This document shows, piece after piece, positions 9,618 through 18,464 of a stretch of 18,602 bases of DNA; the stretch's first letter is position 1, and each line of letters starts with the position of its first letter. The notes beneath the pieces are model-generated. The model had not been told where the DNA came from. It did no database searches and saw only the letters and a program-made list of their open reading frames with translations. The stretch comes from Phascolomyces articulosus (taxonomy: Eukaryota; Mucoromycota; Mucoromycetes; Mucorales; Lichtheimiaceae): positions 1 to 18,602 of the forward strand of contig JAIXMP010000087.1 in the NCBI GenBank assembly GCA_025677815.1. Direction: 5' to 3'. The position numbers and the translations under genes are program-made.

Positions 9618-11275
9618 ATGTCATCGAAACAAAAGCCCCAAGGGCCCTAAAAAAGACTATTAGATCCACTTGAAAATGTGAATCCTATGCCACTTGGTAA
9701 GTATATATTATTAAAGTTGTTTTATGTAGTATAACTCTAAATGCAATTTGCCTATTTATCCTAGTTAAATAATTACGATCATGAACAAATGCCAAAGCTA
9801 CAAATGGACAACAAACAAACGATGCTCCTTCAATGCAACTAATTAAACTAACAGAAATTAATAACATATCTAATAAAAAAGGTGCATCGACATTCCAACA
9901 GCAAGAAAATGATTCATCTAACAGTAATAGTATTACCTATATTTGACAAAACAAATTATCCAAAAATAACTCCACCTCAAATTAACTAAACACTAAACCC
10001 CAACAACAAAAGCAGAAAAGCCCAATAATAGATAATTCTGAAAATAATGAACTGAGAAAAAATGTATGAAAAGTTAACTTAAGCACTAGTACATGCAGAT
10101 TTAAAAAAAATGATATGATATAAGGTATATAGCTATAAAAATGAAGCTGTAGACTTTGTAATATATTTACACTAAAAGTAATTTTTTTATGCATTTAGAT
10201 GAAGGTGATTGTAATAGCGCAGGCCCAACATTGTATACTTACAATCGGGTTCTGTTAGACACTGTGGAGGAAGCGCGAGAGATAATAGTAAGAGATAGAG
10301 AGAAAGGTAGTAACTGTAGTATATGAAGATAAAAAATGATATGGGATCTTGGTTTGCAAGATCCCTCTTTTTATATATGTCGAAATATAAGGGGCTATTC
10401 TAACGTCTACACTAATATCAATGATCTACATTTCTATCTAGAATATCTAATCCTTCTTATATTTCTATCTACAACCATCCATTCGTCCATCCATCATGTC
10501 CCTTTGATATCCTTAGATGTTGTGTCGATCAATGACCTTATGGGTTATATATCGTCATAATGGTATGCACCATTACAGTGATGATTGTACAGATACTAGT
10601 GATCTATCTGGTTAGTGTATTTACTTATTCATTTCTATGTCATTTTTATTATTAAGTATCCAAAACAATAATTTATAAATAGTTTAATATTAACCATCTT
10701 TAGGATCAGATGAGGATGATGATTTTCCCCTTAACCTAGGAGAATTTCAGAATAAAGAGTCAGGTATATACTTACTTTATTGAATATGTTTTAATAAACT
10801 CACTTTTATATCTTTTTTTTCCTTTCTTTTTTAGGAGAAAAAGAAGTAGAGGAGTCAGATAAATCAGATAAATCGGATGAAAATGATAGTGAAATGAGAC
10901 TGCTTTTTTGAAAACTAGTGTCTAGCAGTTCGTTGTATCAGTTATTAGCCAATGAAAGGAGTAGACAGAAGCTCACCAACAATTCTCAAATCTTAAGTAG
11001 AAGTGTGAGTCCCAATATTGATAAAGTGAATGACGCAATAAGTAAGTAGGATTAATGTGTGACTATTAAGGATTTCTAATTTTTCAGAGAAATCATAGCT
11101 AATTGCTTGTATTTTATAGAATAGAGCCAGATGATTTTGAGAATACTGACGATCTGTAAGTACTGATTTGTTTGTAATTGGTTGAATATTGTTAATTATT
11201 TGCCAATAAATTTATACTACCCATTTTTTTTATATTAGTAGTACCCAAGTAAGTCATCGACCTAGTATAGTGTAA
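9618..11275 (+). pseudogene. Seven-exon gene of unknown function, stop-interrupted
   Basis: I do not recognise this protein. The ATG at 9618 and GT-AG introns at 9697-9764, 10125-10198, 10611-10703, 10764-10834, 11042-11124 and 11156-11238 give exons whose phases agree. With the solo LTR and one target copy removed, the coding length is 918 bp (306 codons including the stop). The N-terminal third is rich in Asn, Gln, Ser and Lys. Exon 3 has a charged stretch (YNRVLLDTVEEAREIIV). Exons 4-5 are strongly acidic (SDEDDDF, EEESDKSDKSD-like). Exon 5 has SLYQLLANERSRQKL. Premature stops include TAA at 9648, several TAA/TGA in exon 2 and TGA in exon 5; all are reachable from Gln or Arg codons by one C-to-T. 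It is divergent from the Plavaka gene and may belong to the same element. The acidic, low-complexity composition suggests a nuclear or regulatory protein, but that is a guess. Confidence 0.62.
10315..10577. repeat. 263-bp solo LTR-like insertion in exon 3
   Basis: It starts TGTAGTATAT and ends ACCATTACA. The flanks are GTAAC (10310-10314) and GTGAT (10578-10582), consistent with one 5-bp target GTGAC in which each copy has taken one transition. Removing it joins an acidic exon in the correct phase to the next splice donor. A TATA-like stretch lies near 10370. The open frame inside it is incidental. Confidence 0.68.
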
Positions 11276-11781
11276 GTAATAAAACAATTGTACCTGCTCC
11301 TGTGATAAATACTTCAAGTACATGTACATTTACAAATACTATTATATAGGTCATATATATGGTGAACCATACTAATATATGATAGATTCACTCATTCATA
11401 AATAACCGGTTAAACATCATTCCATAATAAAACATGATATAGTCAATAACACACTATATCACTCTTGATTTGTTCCTCATTACTAATAATCTGGAATACA
11501 GAAGAAAGATGAAGAATGATTACTAAACAGAATAATATACCTATTGCTAGGTATATAAAGAAATATCTAGAACCAAGTACGTATATACACTTGAATAATT
11601 AGATATCAATCGTCCTTTAATTAAAGTCAGTGAAACATAGTACTAGAATGATCTAGTAAACAACATCATTATATTAGATAGACAAAACATATAAATATGA
11701 GCAAATTTGAACAATAAAAAGATTCTCAACTATATTCTTACCTATCTCTTTATTGTTACATTCAATTTTATTACCATTTCA
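11276..11781. other. Unassigned AT-rich segment, possible LTR fragment
   Basis: No gene is supported. A TATA-like box (GTATATAAAG, near 11551) and GGAATACAGAAGAAAGATG near 11492 are LTR-like in style. The segment abuts an abruptly truncated Tc1 gene, so it may be an LTR that landed there. Termini and target duplication were not found. A short frame near 11290-11349 may be a further exon of the upstream gene. Confidence 0.35.
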
Positions 11782-12261
11782 TCTCACATCAGATCCTATT
11801 CAGTTAACTTTAATTTTATTAGACCAAATAACCTTCTTCCATTCTTCAATTCCCTAATTTTTATACTTCTTTGCAAATTGTAATCTTACTTTAATATGAC
11901 GTAGCTATAACCAAGGCTTCTTTACCTTTACAGCAGACTTAAAACCAGCTCTTTTAAGAGGATTTCGTATTGTTTGGGTACTGTACTTTTTATTAAAAGC
12001 ATTTCTTAAATATTTATATATATCTACTGCTATAGGGAGTTTACCTTTTATAACCAATTTTGAAAGGTAAGTACTAGTACTTATTTCAATCTTCTTTAGG
12101 TGGCCATTTTTCTTAATAAAGAGGTTTGGTCGATAAAGTTTACACTTTTCTTAGACTGTAGACTTGCCAATACCAAGTTTTTTAGTAATTGTTCGAATTA
12201 ATTGATGCTGATCTAGTATACTAAGCAGATCATTAAGAGTTCCTTGAGAGATTGACTTCAT
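11782..12261 (-). pseudogene. Tc1/mariner-like transposase, N-terminal part (element 1)
   Basis: The ATG at 12261 opens a helix-turn-helix DNA-binding region (LIRTITKKLGIGKSTV, a typical paired-like HTH), then RPNLFIKKNGHLKKI and a second HTH-like block (TIRNPLKRAGFKS). The catalytic domain begins at EEWKKVIWSNKIKVN. That motif is normally WSDE, so the first catalytic Asp appears as Asn (G-to-A). Stops at former Gln, Arg or Trp codons interrupt it. Similarity ends near 11782 after about 160 residues; the rest of the DDE domain is absent. It differs from the plus-strand Tc1 relic, so the two are not halves of one gene. Confidence 0.8.
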
Positions 12262-12652
12262 TAGTGAATTGCAAAATATTTTTCTAATTAAATTTTAGTG
12301 TTAATACCATTATTCAAACGCAGATTGGCAGTTTATAGTATCCAAGCTCTTACTATTGTGCTATATACTTAAAGAGTAATATAAATAGACATCAAATATA
12401 AGTATAAATATTTAGTAAATATTAATATTTTATATAAACTTGTGTCGGAGCCTGAATATTCACCCAATAAGATTTAAGTTACCATAATTAGTTTGAGCAT
12501 ATTTTTAGCTTTCTAATGATATATTTTTTGTTTTGATTGCTTAATTTTATTATAAGTAATATAAAAAAACATAAAAAATAAGATTATCTAGACACTTTTT
12601 TAAGTTACTATATATATGTCAATATAAAAATGAGAATGAACTACCTGTCATC
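12262..12652. other. Spacer between two head-to-head Tc1 relics
   Basis: This should contain the 5' end and inverted repeat of each Tc1 element. I could not define either repeat with confidence. No gene is seen. Confidence 0.5.
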
Positions 12653-13638
12653 ATGACTAGAATGAAAAAAACCCTTAGATGTCTACCTACCTTAACTAAT
12701 AAACATACTATATTTCTTATTAATTACTATAATAAGAATATGGATGTAGTTCTTTTTAAAGTATAAGATGCTTTATATAAGAATTTTACTAGGGTGTTAA
12801 TCACCCTTAGTGGTCTTTATAAGCATCTTATTGACAATGCTGGTTTGATGTTAAAGAAGCTGGATAAGCTACCAGCTATAAGAGTGGATAATAAAATGCT
12901 AGATAAGTAAGCAGCATTGATTAAAGAATAGATCAATAATTCTGAATTTAACTTTGAAAATCATTGTATATTTATTAATGAAGCTAGATCTAATCTCTAT
13001 ATCTATTATAATTTTGGTTAATCTAAGAGAGGAAGCCTTGTATAAGGTATAGTCCCTACTTAACATAGTGTATCTATCACTGTCCTTAGTGCTATCTATG
13101 AGCTTGGTATTATTAATGTGTTAATTAGAAAGCCATAAGCTATATAAAGTAGTAAAAAATGAAAGTAAAACAATAGTACTAAAATAGTATTGAATACTCA
13201 AATTAGAACACATACTAAATATTTTATTGAGTTTCTGTATAAAATCATAGATATTCTTATTAAGAATGATATAAAAGGATGCTATTTAGTAATGGATAAT
13301 ATGCCTATTTATATAAATAAGTTAATTGAGCACCTTATAGAGCAATATAGCTATAAGTATACTTATCTTACCCTATACTCTCCTTTTCTCAACCTAATTG
13401 AAGAGTTCTGGTCTAAAGTAAAACTAAGTATATATAAAATATATTTAGTATTACTATTGTTCCTAAAGCTAATATTATTATATTTATAGGTATTTGAAGA
13501 GATAGGTTAAGTAAAACAGATCAATTAACCTTAAGAATAACTAAAGTAGTTAAGTGAGTATTAAAGGCTGATTATATTAGATAGATTAAGTATGCACATT
13601 TGTTTTTTGATGCTTGCCTAAAAAAAGAAGTCTTATAA
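12653..13638 (+). pseudogene. Tc1/mariner-like transposase (element 2), near full length
   Basis: This is a decayed DDE transposase. From the ATG at 12653 one frame carries LKKLDKLPAIR, FINEARSNL (family FIDEAGFNL, first Asp now Asn), SKRGSLV..GIVPT, GCYLVMDNMPI (second Asp kept) and LYSPFLNLIEEFWSKVK (Glu kept). A 62-bp segment (13428-13489, GT...TAG, with CTAAT upstream of the acceptor) behaves as an intron. Skipping it restores a frame that runs through RLSKTDQLTLRIT and FFDACLKKEVL to TAA at 13636. At least ten in-frame stops fit Gln, Arg or Trp codons. The subtype resembles Tc1 elements I associate with Mucoromycota fungi; this is from memory, not a search. Confidence 0.87.
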
Positions 13639-13744
13639 TAATTTGCTGTACTTTTTTTTTTAGAAATATTTTTTTTAATAAAGTAAAAGTAATATAGATA
13701 ATAATGTAAATACTTAGATATAAAAATTTTGGTACAAAAATAGG
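13639..13744. other. AT-rich tail of Tc1 element 2
   Basis: A T-run and AT-rich sequence with no gene; no inverted repeat matching 12262-12652 was recognised. It ends with ATAGG (13740-13744), the left target copy of solo LTR D1. Confidence 0.5.
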
Positions 13745-15097
13745 TGTTGTATCAATAAGATCAAAAAATAAAAGAAATAAGCAGGAGACGATATAAGTCA
13801 ACGAGACCCAAAATAATTCAGTGTGTTTTTATTATGATTCAAAAATAATCTCTCTATTTATACTAATTTGCTCATCATGGATGGACTGCCACTATGTGTG
13901 TATTACAGTATTATATTTCTTATGTACTGTAACCCTTGGTTTTAAGATAGGACTTAGGTGGATTACAGGTAATAGATAGTTTAATATAGTGAGCACCAGT
14001 AGTAATTAACATATACTACAATGATATATTTAATAAAATGGTCTTCAATTATTGTAGAAATTAGAAGACTTGTATTGAATTGATTAGATCAAGTGGTTAG
14101 ATAAAATAAGGCTTTTTAATAAGCAGTTGGATGGATATGAATTGTATCAAGAATATAAAACAAATATAATTATTCAATATTTGAGTGATCAAGGGATAAG
14201 AATGTTAATTTATTCTTTTAGTGAATTGTTCAATAATTATTTCAGTTCAAAAATCCTGGCCTTTTATACTTTTTCCAAAGCAGCGCAGCAACCAATTATT
14301 CTTGGCAGAAGACAACTTGGTGAGGAATAATATCCAATCGTATTGCATATATGAATGAGACAGAAGGTTATTGGTTGGCCAAGATCCTTGGCTGCATTAC
14401 CAAGATGCTAAGATCCTTGGTAATTGAGAATAATGTTGAAAGTGATGGAATAAACAAGAAGGTCGAGTAGGACCAAGAAGTAACATCATTTCACAATTAA
14501 AAATCTCAATATTGGATATTAAGGTCAGATTCAGGAATGATATGCAGGTTACACAATTATGGACAGATGTATGATCAATGAGCTGGTTGTGCGAGTGGAA
14601 AAAAGGGCCTTTGGCTTTATAGATTTTACTGCTATTTCTAATACAAAATAATGATAAAAATGAGAAGGCACTAATGATAAAAATAAAAGGTACTGATGAT
14701 AATAATAATAATATAACTGATATAATAAATAATAATAATAAGAATAATAATAATATAGGAAAGATATAAAAAATAAAATAATTGAAATAAAAATATATAA
14801 AAAGAAAGAGGAGAGTGGTAATCATTGAGGATTACAGTACCACATCATTTAAATTATGTATACTATAAAACTGTGTGAATAATGGAAGTTATAGAACGTG
14901 TAAACGATGATGGTGGGAATCAAGAAGTGAATTACGCATTTGCATAATGAACGATATGCCTGGGAGAAAAGCATAATCTATGTCACAGTAGCTGTGCTTC
15001 AAATATAATTACCACACAAGTGAGGCAAAGGGTAAATAGCGTTTTCTATTATGAATAATAATAATAATTAAGAAGCCATTGTATGTTAGATACAACA
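13745..15097 (-). repeat. Solo LTR D1 (about 440 bp) split by solo LTR B
   Basis: In minus orientation it starts TGTTGTATC and ends GATACAACA. A perfect 5-bp duplication ATAGG flanks it (13740-13744 and 15098-15102). It matches 18030-18464 along both of its parts, 13745-13927 and 14841-15097. A TATAAATA box lies at 13855-13862 on the minus strand. Solo LTR B lies inside, so D1 is the older of the two. Confidence 0.9.
13928..14836 (-). repeat. Solo LTR B (909 bp) nested in solo LTR D1
   Basis: This is an inverted copy of LTR A. On the plus strand it reads TGTAACCC...GGATTACA and is flanked by a perfect 4-bp duplication GTAC (13924-13927 and 14837-14840). It keeps more G and C than copies A and C (for example GCAGCGCAGC near 14280), so it looks the least decayed. 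The minus-strand open frame at its right end is not a gene. Confidence 0.92.
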
Positions 15098-15298
15098 ATA
15101 GGAACATAAAATTATTAGTACAAAATTACTAATATAAATTGATTCCCTAAATAATGCAAAATTATTTTAATAAAGTATAAATAATTTAGAAAAAACCTAT
15201 ATTTCTTTTATAAGGATAATAGTAATATAGGATCTATAGGATCGAGTATAAGAATATAGTATACCCTTTAATCCTTTCTTTTAGATTTTATTATATAG
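15098..15298. repeat. Left part of LTR relic E2
   Basis: The right end (about 15250-15298) resembles the middle of solo LTR E1 (about 5510-5582). It continues after LTR C at 16233, so it is the left half of a second E-family copy. The leftmost 150 bp are too diverged to place. Confidence 0.5.
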
Positions 15299-16232
15299 TG
15301 TAATCCTCAATAATTACCACTCTCCTCTTTCTTTTTATATATTTTTATTTCAATTTATTTTATTTTTTATATCTTTCCTATATTATTATTATTCTTATTA
15401 TTATTATTTATTATATTAGTTATATTATTATTATTATCATCAGTACCTTTTATTTTTATCATTAGTGCCTTTTCATTTTTATTATTATTTTGTATTAGAA
15501 ATAGTAGTGAAATCTATAAAGCTAAAGGCCTTTTTTCCCACTTATGCAACCAACTTATTAATTATATATCCATCCATAATTATGTAACCTGCATATCATT
15601 CCTAAATCTGACCTTGATATCTAATATTAAGATTTTTAATTATGAAATAATGTTACTTCTTAGTCCTACTCAACCTTCTTGTTTATTCCATTACTTTCAA
15701 CATTATTCTCTATTACTAAGGATCTTAGCATCTTAGTAATGCAGCTAAGGATCTTAGCTAACCAATAACCTTCTGTATTATTCATATATACAATACAATT
15801 GGATATTATTCCTTACCAAGATGTCTTCTACTAAGAATAATTGGTTGCTATACTGCTTTGGAAAAAGTATAAAAGGCTAGGATTTTTGAACTAAAATAAT
15901 TATTGAACATTTCACTAAAATAATTATTGAACATTTCACTAAAAGAATAAATTAATATTCTTATCCCTTGATTACTCAAATATTAAATAATCATATTTGT
16001 TTTATATTCTTAATATAATTTATATCCATCTAATTACTTATTAAAAAGCCTTATTTTATCTAACTACTTGATCTAATAAATTTAATACAAGTCTTCTAAT
16101 TTCTATAATAATTGAAGACCATTTTATTAAATATATTATTATAGTATATAATAATTACTACTAGTACTCACTATATTAAACTACCTATTACCTATAATCT
16201 ACCTAAGTCCTATCTTAAAACTAAGGGTTATA
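15299..16232 (+). repeat. Solo LTR C (934 bp)
   Basis: Same family and orientation as LTR A. It starts TGTAATCC and ends GGGTTATA (C-to-T in the final ACA), with a perfect 4-bp duplication ATAG (15295-15298 and 16233-16236). It carries a 24-bp tandem duplication (ATAATTATTGAACATTTCACTAAA type, about 15892-15943) absent from A and B. Where it differs from A and B it mostly has T for C and A for G, so it is the most decayed copy. Confidence 0.92.
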
Positions 16233-16366
16233 ATAGTATATCATTATACAATTTGACTTAATTTCCTTTTTAAAATTGAAAGATTTGAGTTTCCTTATTT
16301 GGACATATTCTTTAGGCTAAGCCCTTATATGATATATATTTTATAATAGAGTTATTTTATTAGATC
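16233..16366. repeat. Right part of LTR relic E2
   Basis: This resembles 5580-5718 of solo LTR E1 (shared TTTCCTTATTTG, AGGCT..GCCCTT and ATAGAG blocks) and ends with GATCA near 16366. Together with about 15250-15298 it is one LTR that copy C entered. Confidence 0.65.
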
Positions 16367-17077
16367 AATCTTAATATAGTCGCCATATCCCATTTCCTTT
16401 TATAGAAACTGCCTTTAATATATATAACCCAATAAGATGCGTAGAATTCAATGAGCGATATTTCAAACTCCGTCGACTTAGTAAAATTTTAAGAAAAAAA
16501 GAAAAATTTATAGTAAAATTTATATTAAATTCTCTTCTTTTATTATATATATATATATTAAAATTTAAAAAGTGATTTTTTATTATAATACTTAATAAAA
16601 GTTCATATTACATACTTATAATATACTTTTTTTTACTATAGGCTATATCTATATACTGCCTAACATTAGTGTGGAATGCAAATATCCCCCTACCTAGGGA
16701 ATATAATTTAATATATTCTATACAGGGATATATTAAAGGCTATATCTAATACTGTAGTGATCAGATATAAAAACAAATAGTATATTTGGAATCAGCATTC
16801 CAAAGGCTTTCTATTAGTTTATAGACTATATATTATATTAAAAAAATTTTTTTTACTTACTTAGTAATTTTTTGGTAATAAGGGGGTATATAAAAAAACT
16901 AAAAAATTACTAAATTTTTAAAATGATATAACTTTTCACCAAATTAAAATTTTTGAAAATGGAGTTCAAATATAGTTTTCTTACCTTCTAAATTAGTATT
17001 TTACAAAATTTTATCTTATTTAGATTAAAATTCGGTTCTCTATAGGGAAAAACCTATATGGTGACTATATTAAGATT
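16367..17077. mobile_element. 711-bp terminal-inverted-repeat element, noncoding
   Basis: Left end AATCTTAATATAGTCGCCAT (16367) and right end, read on the minus strand, AATCTTAATATAGTCACCAT are inverted with one mismatch in the first 22 bases. Weaker similarity continues for about 125 bp inward (for example the TTTCAAACTCC versus TTTGAACTCC blocks). Each end contains TTAA, so it could be a TTAA-target (piggyBac-like) or TA-target (Tc1-like) nonautonomous element. No transposase is inside. A smaller inverted pair, GGAATGCAAATAT and ATATTTGGAATC, lies near 16674 and 16783. Confidence 0.7.
16860..16915. repeat. Hairpin inside the inverted-repeat element
   Basis: TTAGTAATTTTTTGGT (from 16861) pairs with ACTAAAAAATTACTAA (ending near 16914) around a loop of about 22 bases containing GGGGG. 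AT-rich stems arise easily by chance in this composition. Confidence 0.45.
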
Positions 17078-17093
17078 TAACTATTTTATTATA

Positions 17094-17395
17094 TAGAATA
17101 TAATAAAATAAATAAAAAATAGATAATAAGTAAAATATAAAGATAAGAGGGGTAATAGTAGTAATAATAAAAATAATAAAAATACATGGATCAAATAGGA
17201 AAAATAAAGAAGTACAAATATAGAAAAAGTAAAAATAAGAAATAAAAAATAGTATAAATGTATATAGATAATAAATAAGAATATTAAAGATAGTAGATAT
17301 AATAATAATACTAATAAAATAATAAAAAATAATATTAAAGGAGAGAAAATAATATAAAAAATAAAAATATAAAGATAATAGATCAATATAATGCA
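17094..17395. repeat. C-depleted, purine-rich low-complexity tract
   Basis: For about 300 bases the plus strand is mostly A with G and scattered T and very few C (none in 17101-17160 or 17221-17280). It reads as degenerate ATAA/AATA/AGATA units. The complementary strand has long open frames full of Ile, Leu, Phe and Tyr, a composition artefact and not a gene. Confidence 0.75.
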
Positions 17396-17427
17396 TCCTA
17401 ATAGATAAAAAAAGAAATGGCATAATT

Positions 17428-17674
17428 AACCTTAGGAGAAATAATTATTTGACTACTAATAATATTAAGGGAATAAACTCTAGATCTAGATCCTTATTAT
17501 TAAGTAAGTAAGGCTACAAGATCTACTATACAATATTTTATAATATTATGTCTGAGACAAATTTTAAAAGAAATTTATTATTAGCTAGTTATATAACTTT
17601 AAGATAATAATTTAAACCTAAGAACCTAGGTTGACTAACTAGATCATATCAGTAAAATATTTCTCCTAAAGGTT
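17428..17674. repeat. Possible small inverted-repeat (MITE-like) element
   Basis: AACCTTAGGAGAAATAATTA (17428) is inverted at 17654-17674 (AAAATATTTCTCCTAAAGGTT), about 20 bp with a few mismatches, spaced by about 200 bp without coding sequence. Outside the right arm a TTATCTATAGATAA palindrome and GGTTAAT follow. No clear target duplication was found. Confidence 0.45.
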
Positions 17675-17699
17675 TATCTATAGATAAATAGGTTAATCA

Positions 17700-18029
17700 A
17701 CTATCCCATTTTTAATAATCCCTATCTATCCCTATATTATGTTGTCCCCCCATTGTCCTAGATGATTATAACCACATTGTCCATAGATATTTTCTTAATA
17801 ATAATAGATGTAGTATTCTCTATATAATAATAATTATATTATAATTATTATTATTTATTTTTATGTTTTTATCTAACCCTCATTTGATTATCCTCTTATA
17901 TTTATTATATTATCCCTCATTATGCTCTCTCATTATTTTATATATCATATATTATTACCTTATGTTTATTTCTATATTTACTTTTATTAATTTATTATTA
18001 TATAAATATATAAAAGTAATAAATATTAT
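17700..18029. other. AT-rich spacer, no gene
   Basis: Pyrimidine-rich sequence with a 13-bp perfect palindrome around 17826-17852 (AATAATAATTATA and its inverse with one central base). The plus-strand frame here is low complexity. It ends with ATTAT (18025-18029), the left target copy of LTR D2. Confidence 0.5.
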
Positions 18030-18464
18030 TGTTGTATCCAACATACAATGGCTTCACAATAAATAATAATTCCTCATTATTATTATTATTATTACTGTCA
18101 TTTACCCTATATCTCACTTGTGCGGTGATTCTATTTAGATAATTACTTATGTTACACACAGTATTGCACCATCCTCTTTCACATATTGTTAATTATGCTG
18201 GATCACACAATCCTTCTAACGATATCATTCATGGTCTACTTAAATATACTGTCCTCATAACACGCAATCCAAATAATGCAATCTATATTCTAATATTACA
18301 CCATAATGTGCAAGTTGTGATAGTCCATCCATGATGAGCACTTTCTTATAAATAGAGAGATTATTTTTTATCTTAATAAACTTCAGTTCATTATTTTCGG
18401 GTCTCGTTGACTTATCTCGTCTCCTTTTATTCTTTTTATTAATTGATTTCTCTCTGATACAACA
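18030..18464 (+). repeat. Solo LTR D2 (435 bp), complete
   Basis: It starts TGTTGTATCC and ends GATACAACA, with a perfect 5-bp duplication ATTAT (18025-18029 and 18465-18469). It matches D1 in the opposite orientation. A TATAAATA box is at 18347-18354. No internal retrotransposon sequence is attached. Confidence 0.92.

Noticed and set aside
10336..10560. 74-residue plus-strand open frame
   Set aside because: It lies inside the 263-bp LTR insertion and has no protein-like motif.
11782..13638. One Tc1 element disrupted by inversion
   Set aside because: The minus-strand N-terminal part and the plus-strand gene belong to different transposase subfamilies, and the plus-strand copy has its own N-terminal region.
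14397..14825. Minus-strand 142-residue open frame
   Set aside because: It lies wholly inside solo LTR B and spans its TTA microsatellite. The matching frame is broken in copies A and C, so it is not conserved.
8298..14836. LTRs A and B as the inverted ends of one 6.5-kb transposon
   Set aside because: Each has its own target duplication (CTGG-like and GTAC), B sits inside another LTR, and a third copy lies at 15299. They are independent insertions.
17070..17423. Minus-strand 117- and 101-residue membrane-like proteins
   Set aside because: They arise from a purine-rich low-complexity tract; both overlapping frames are open and consist of Ile, Leu, Phe, Tyr and Ser.
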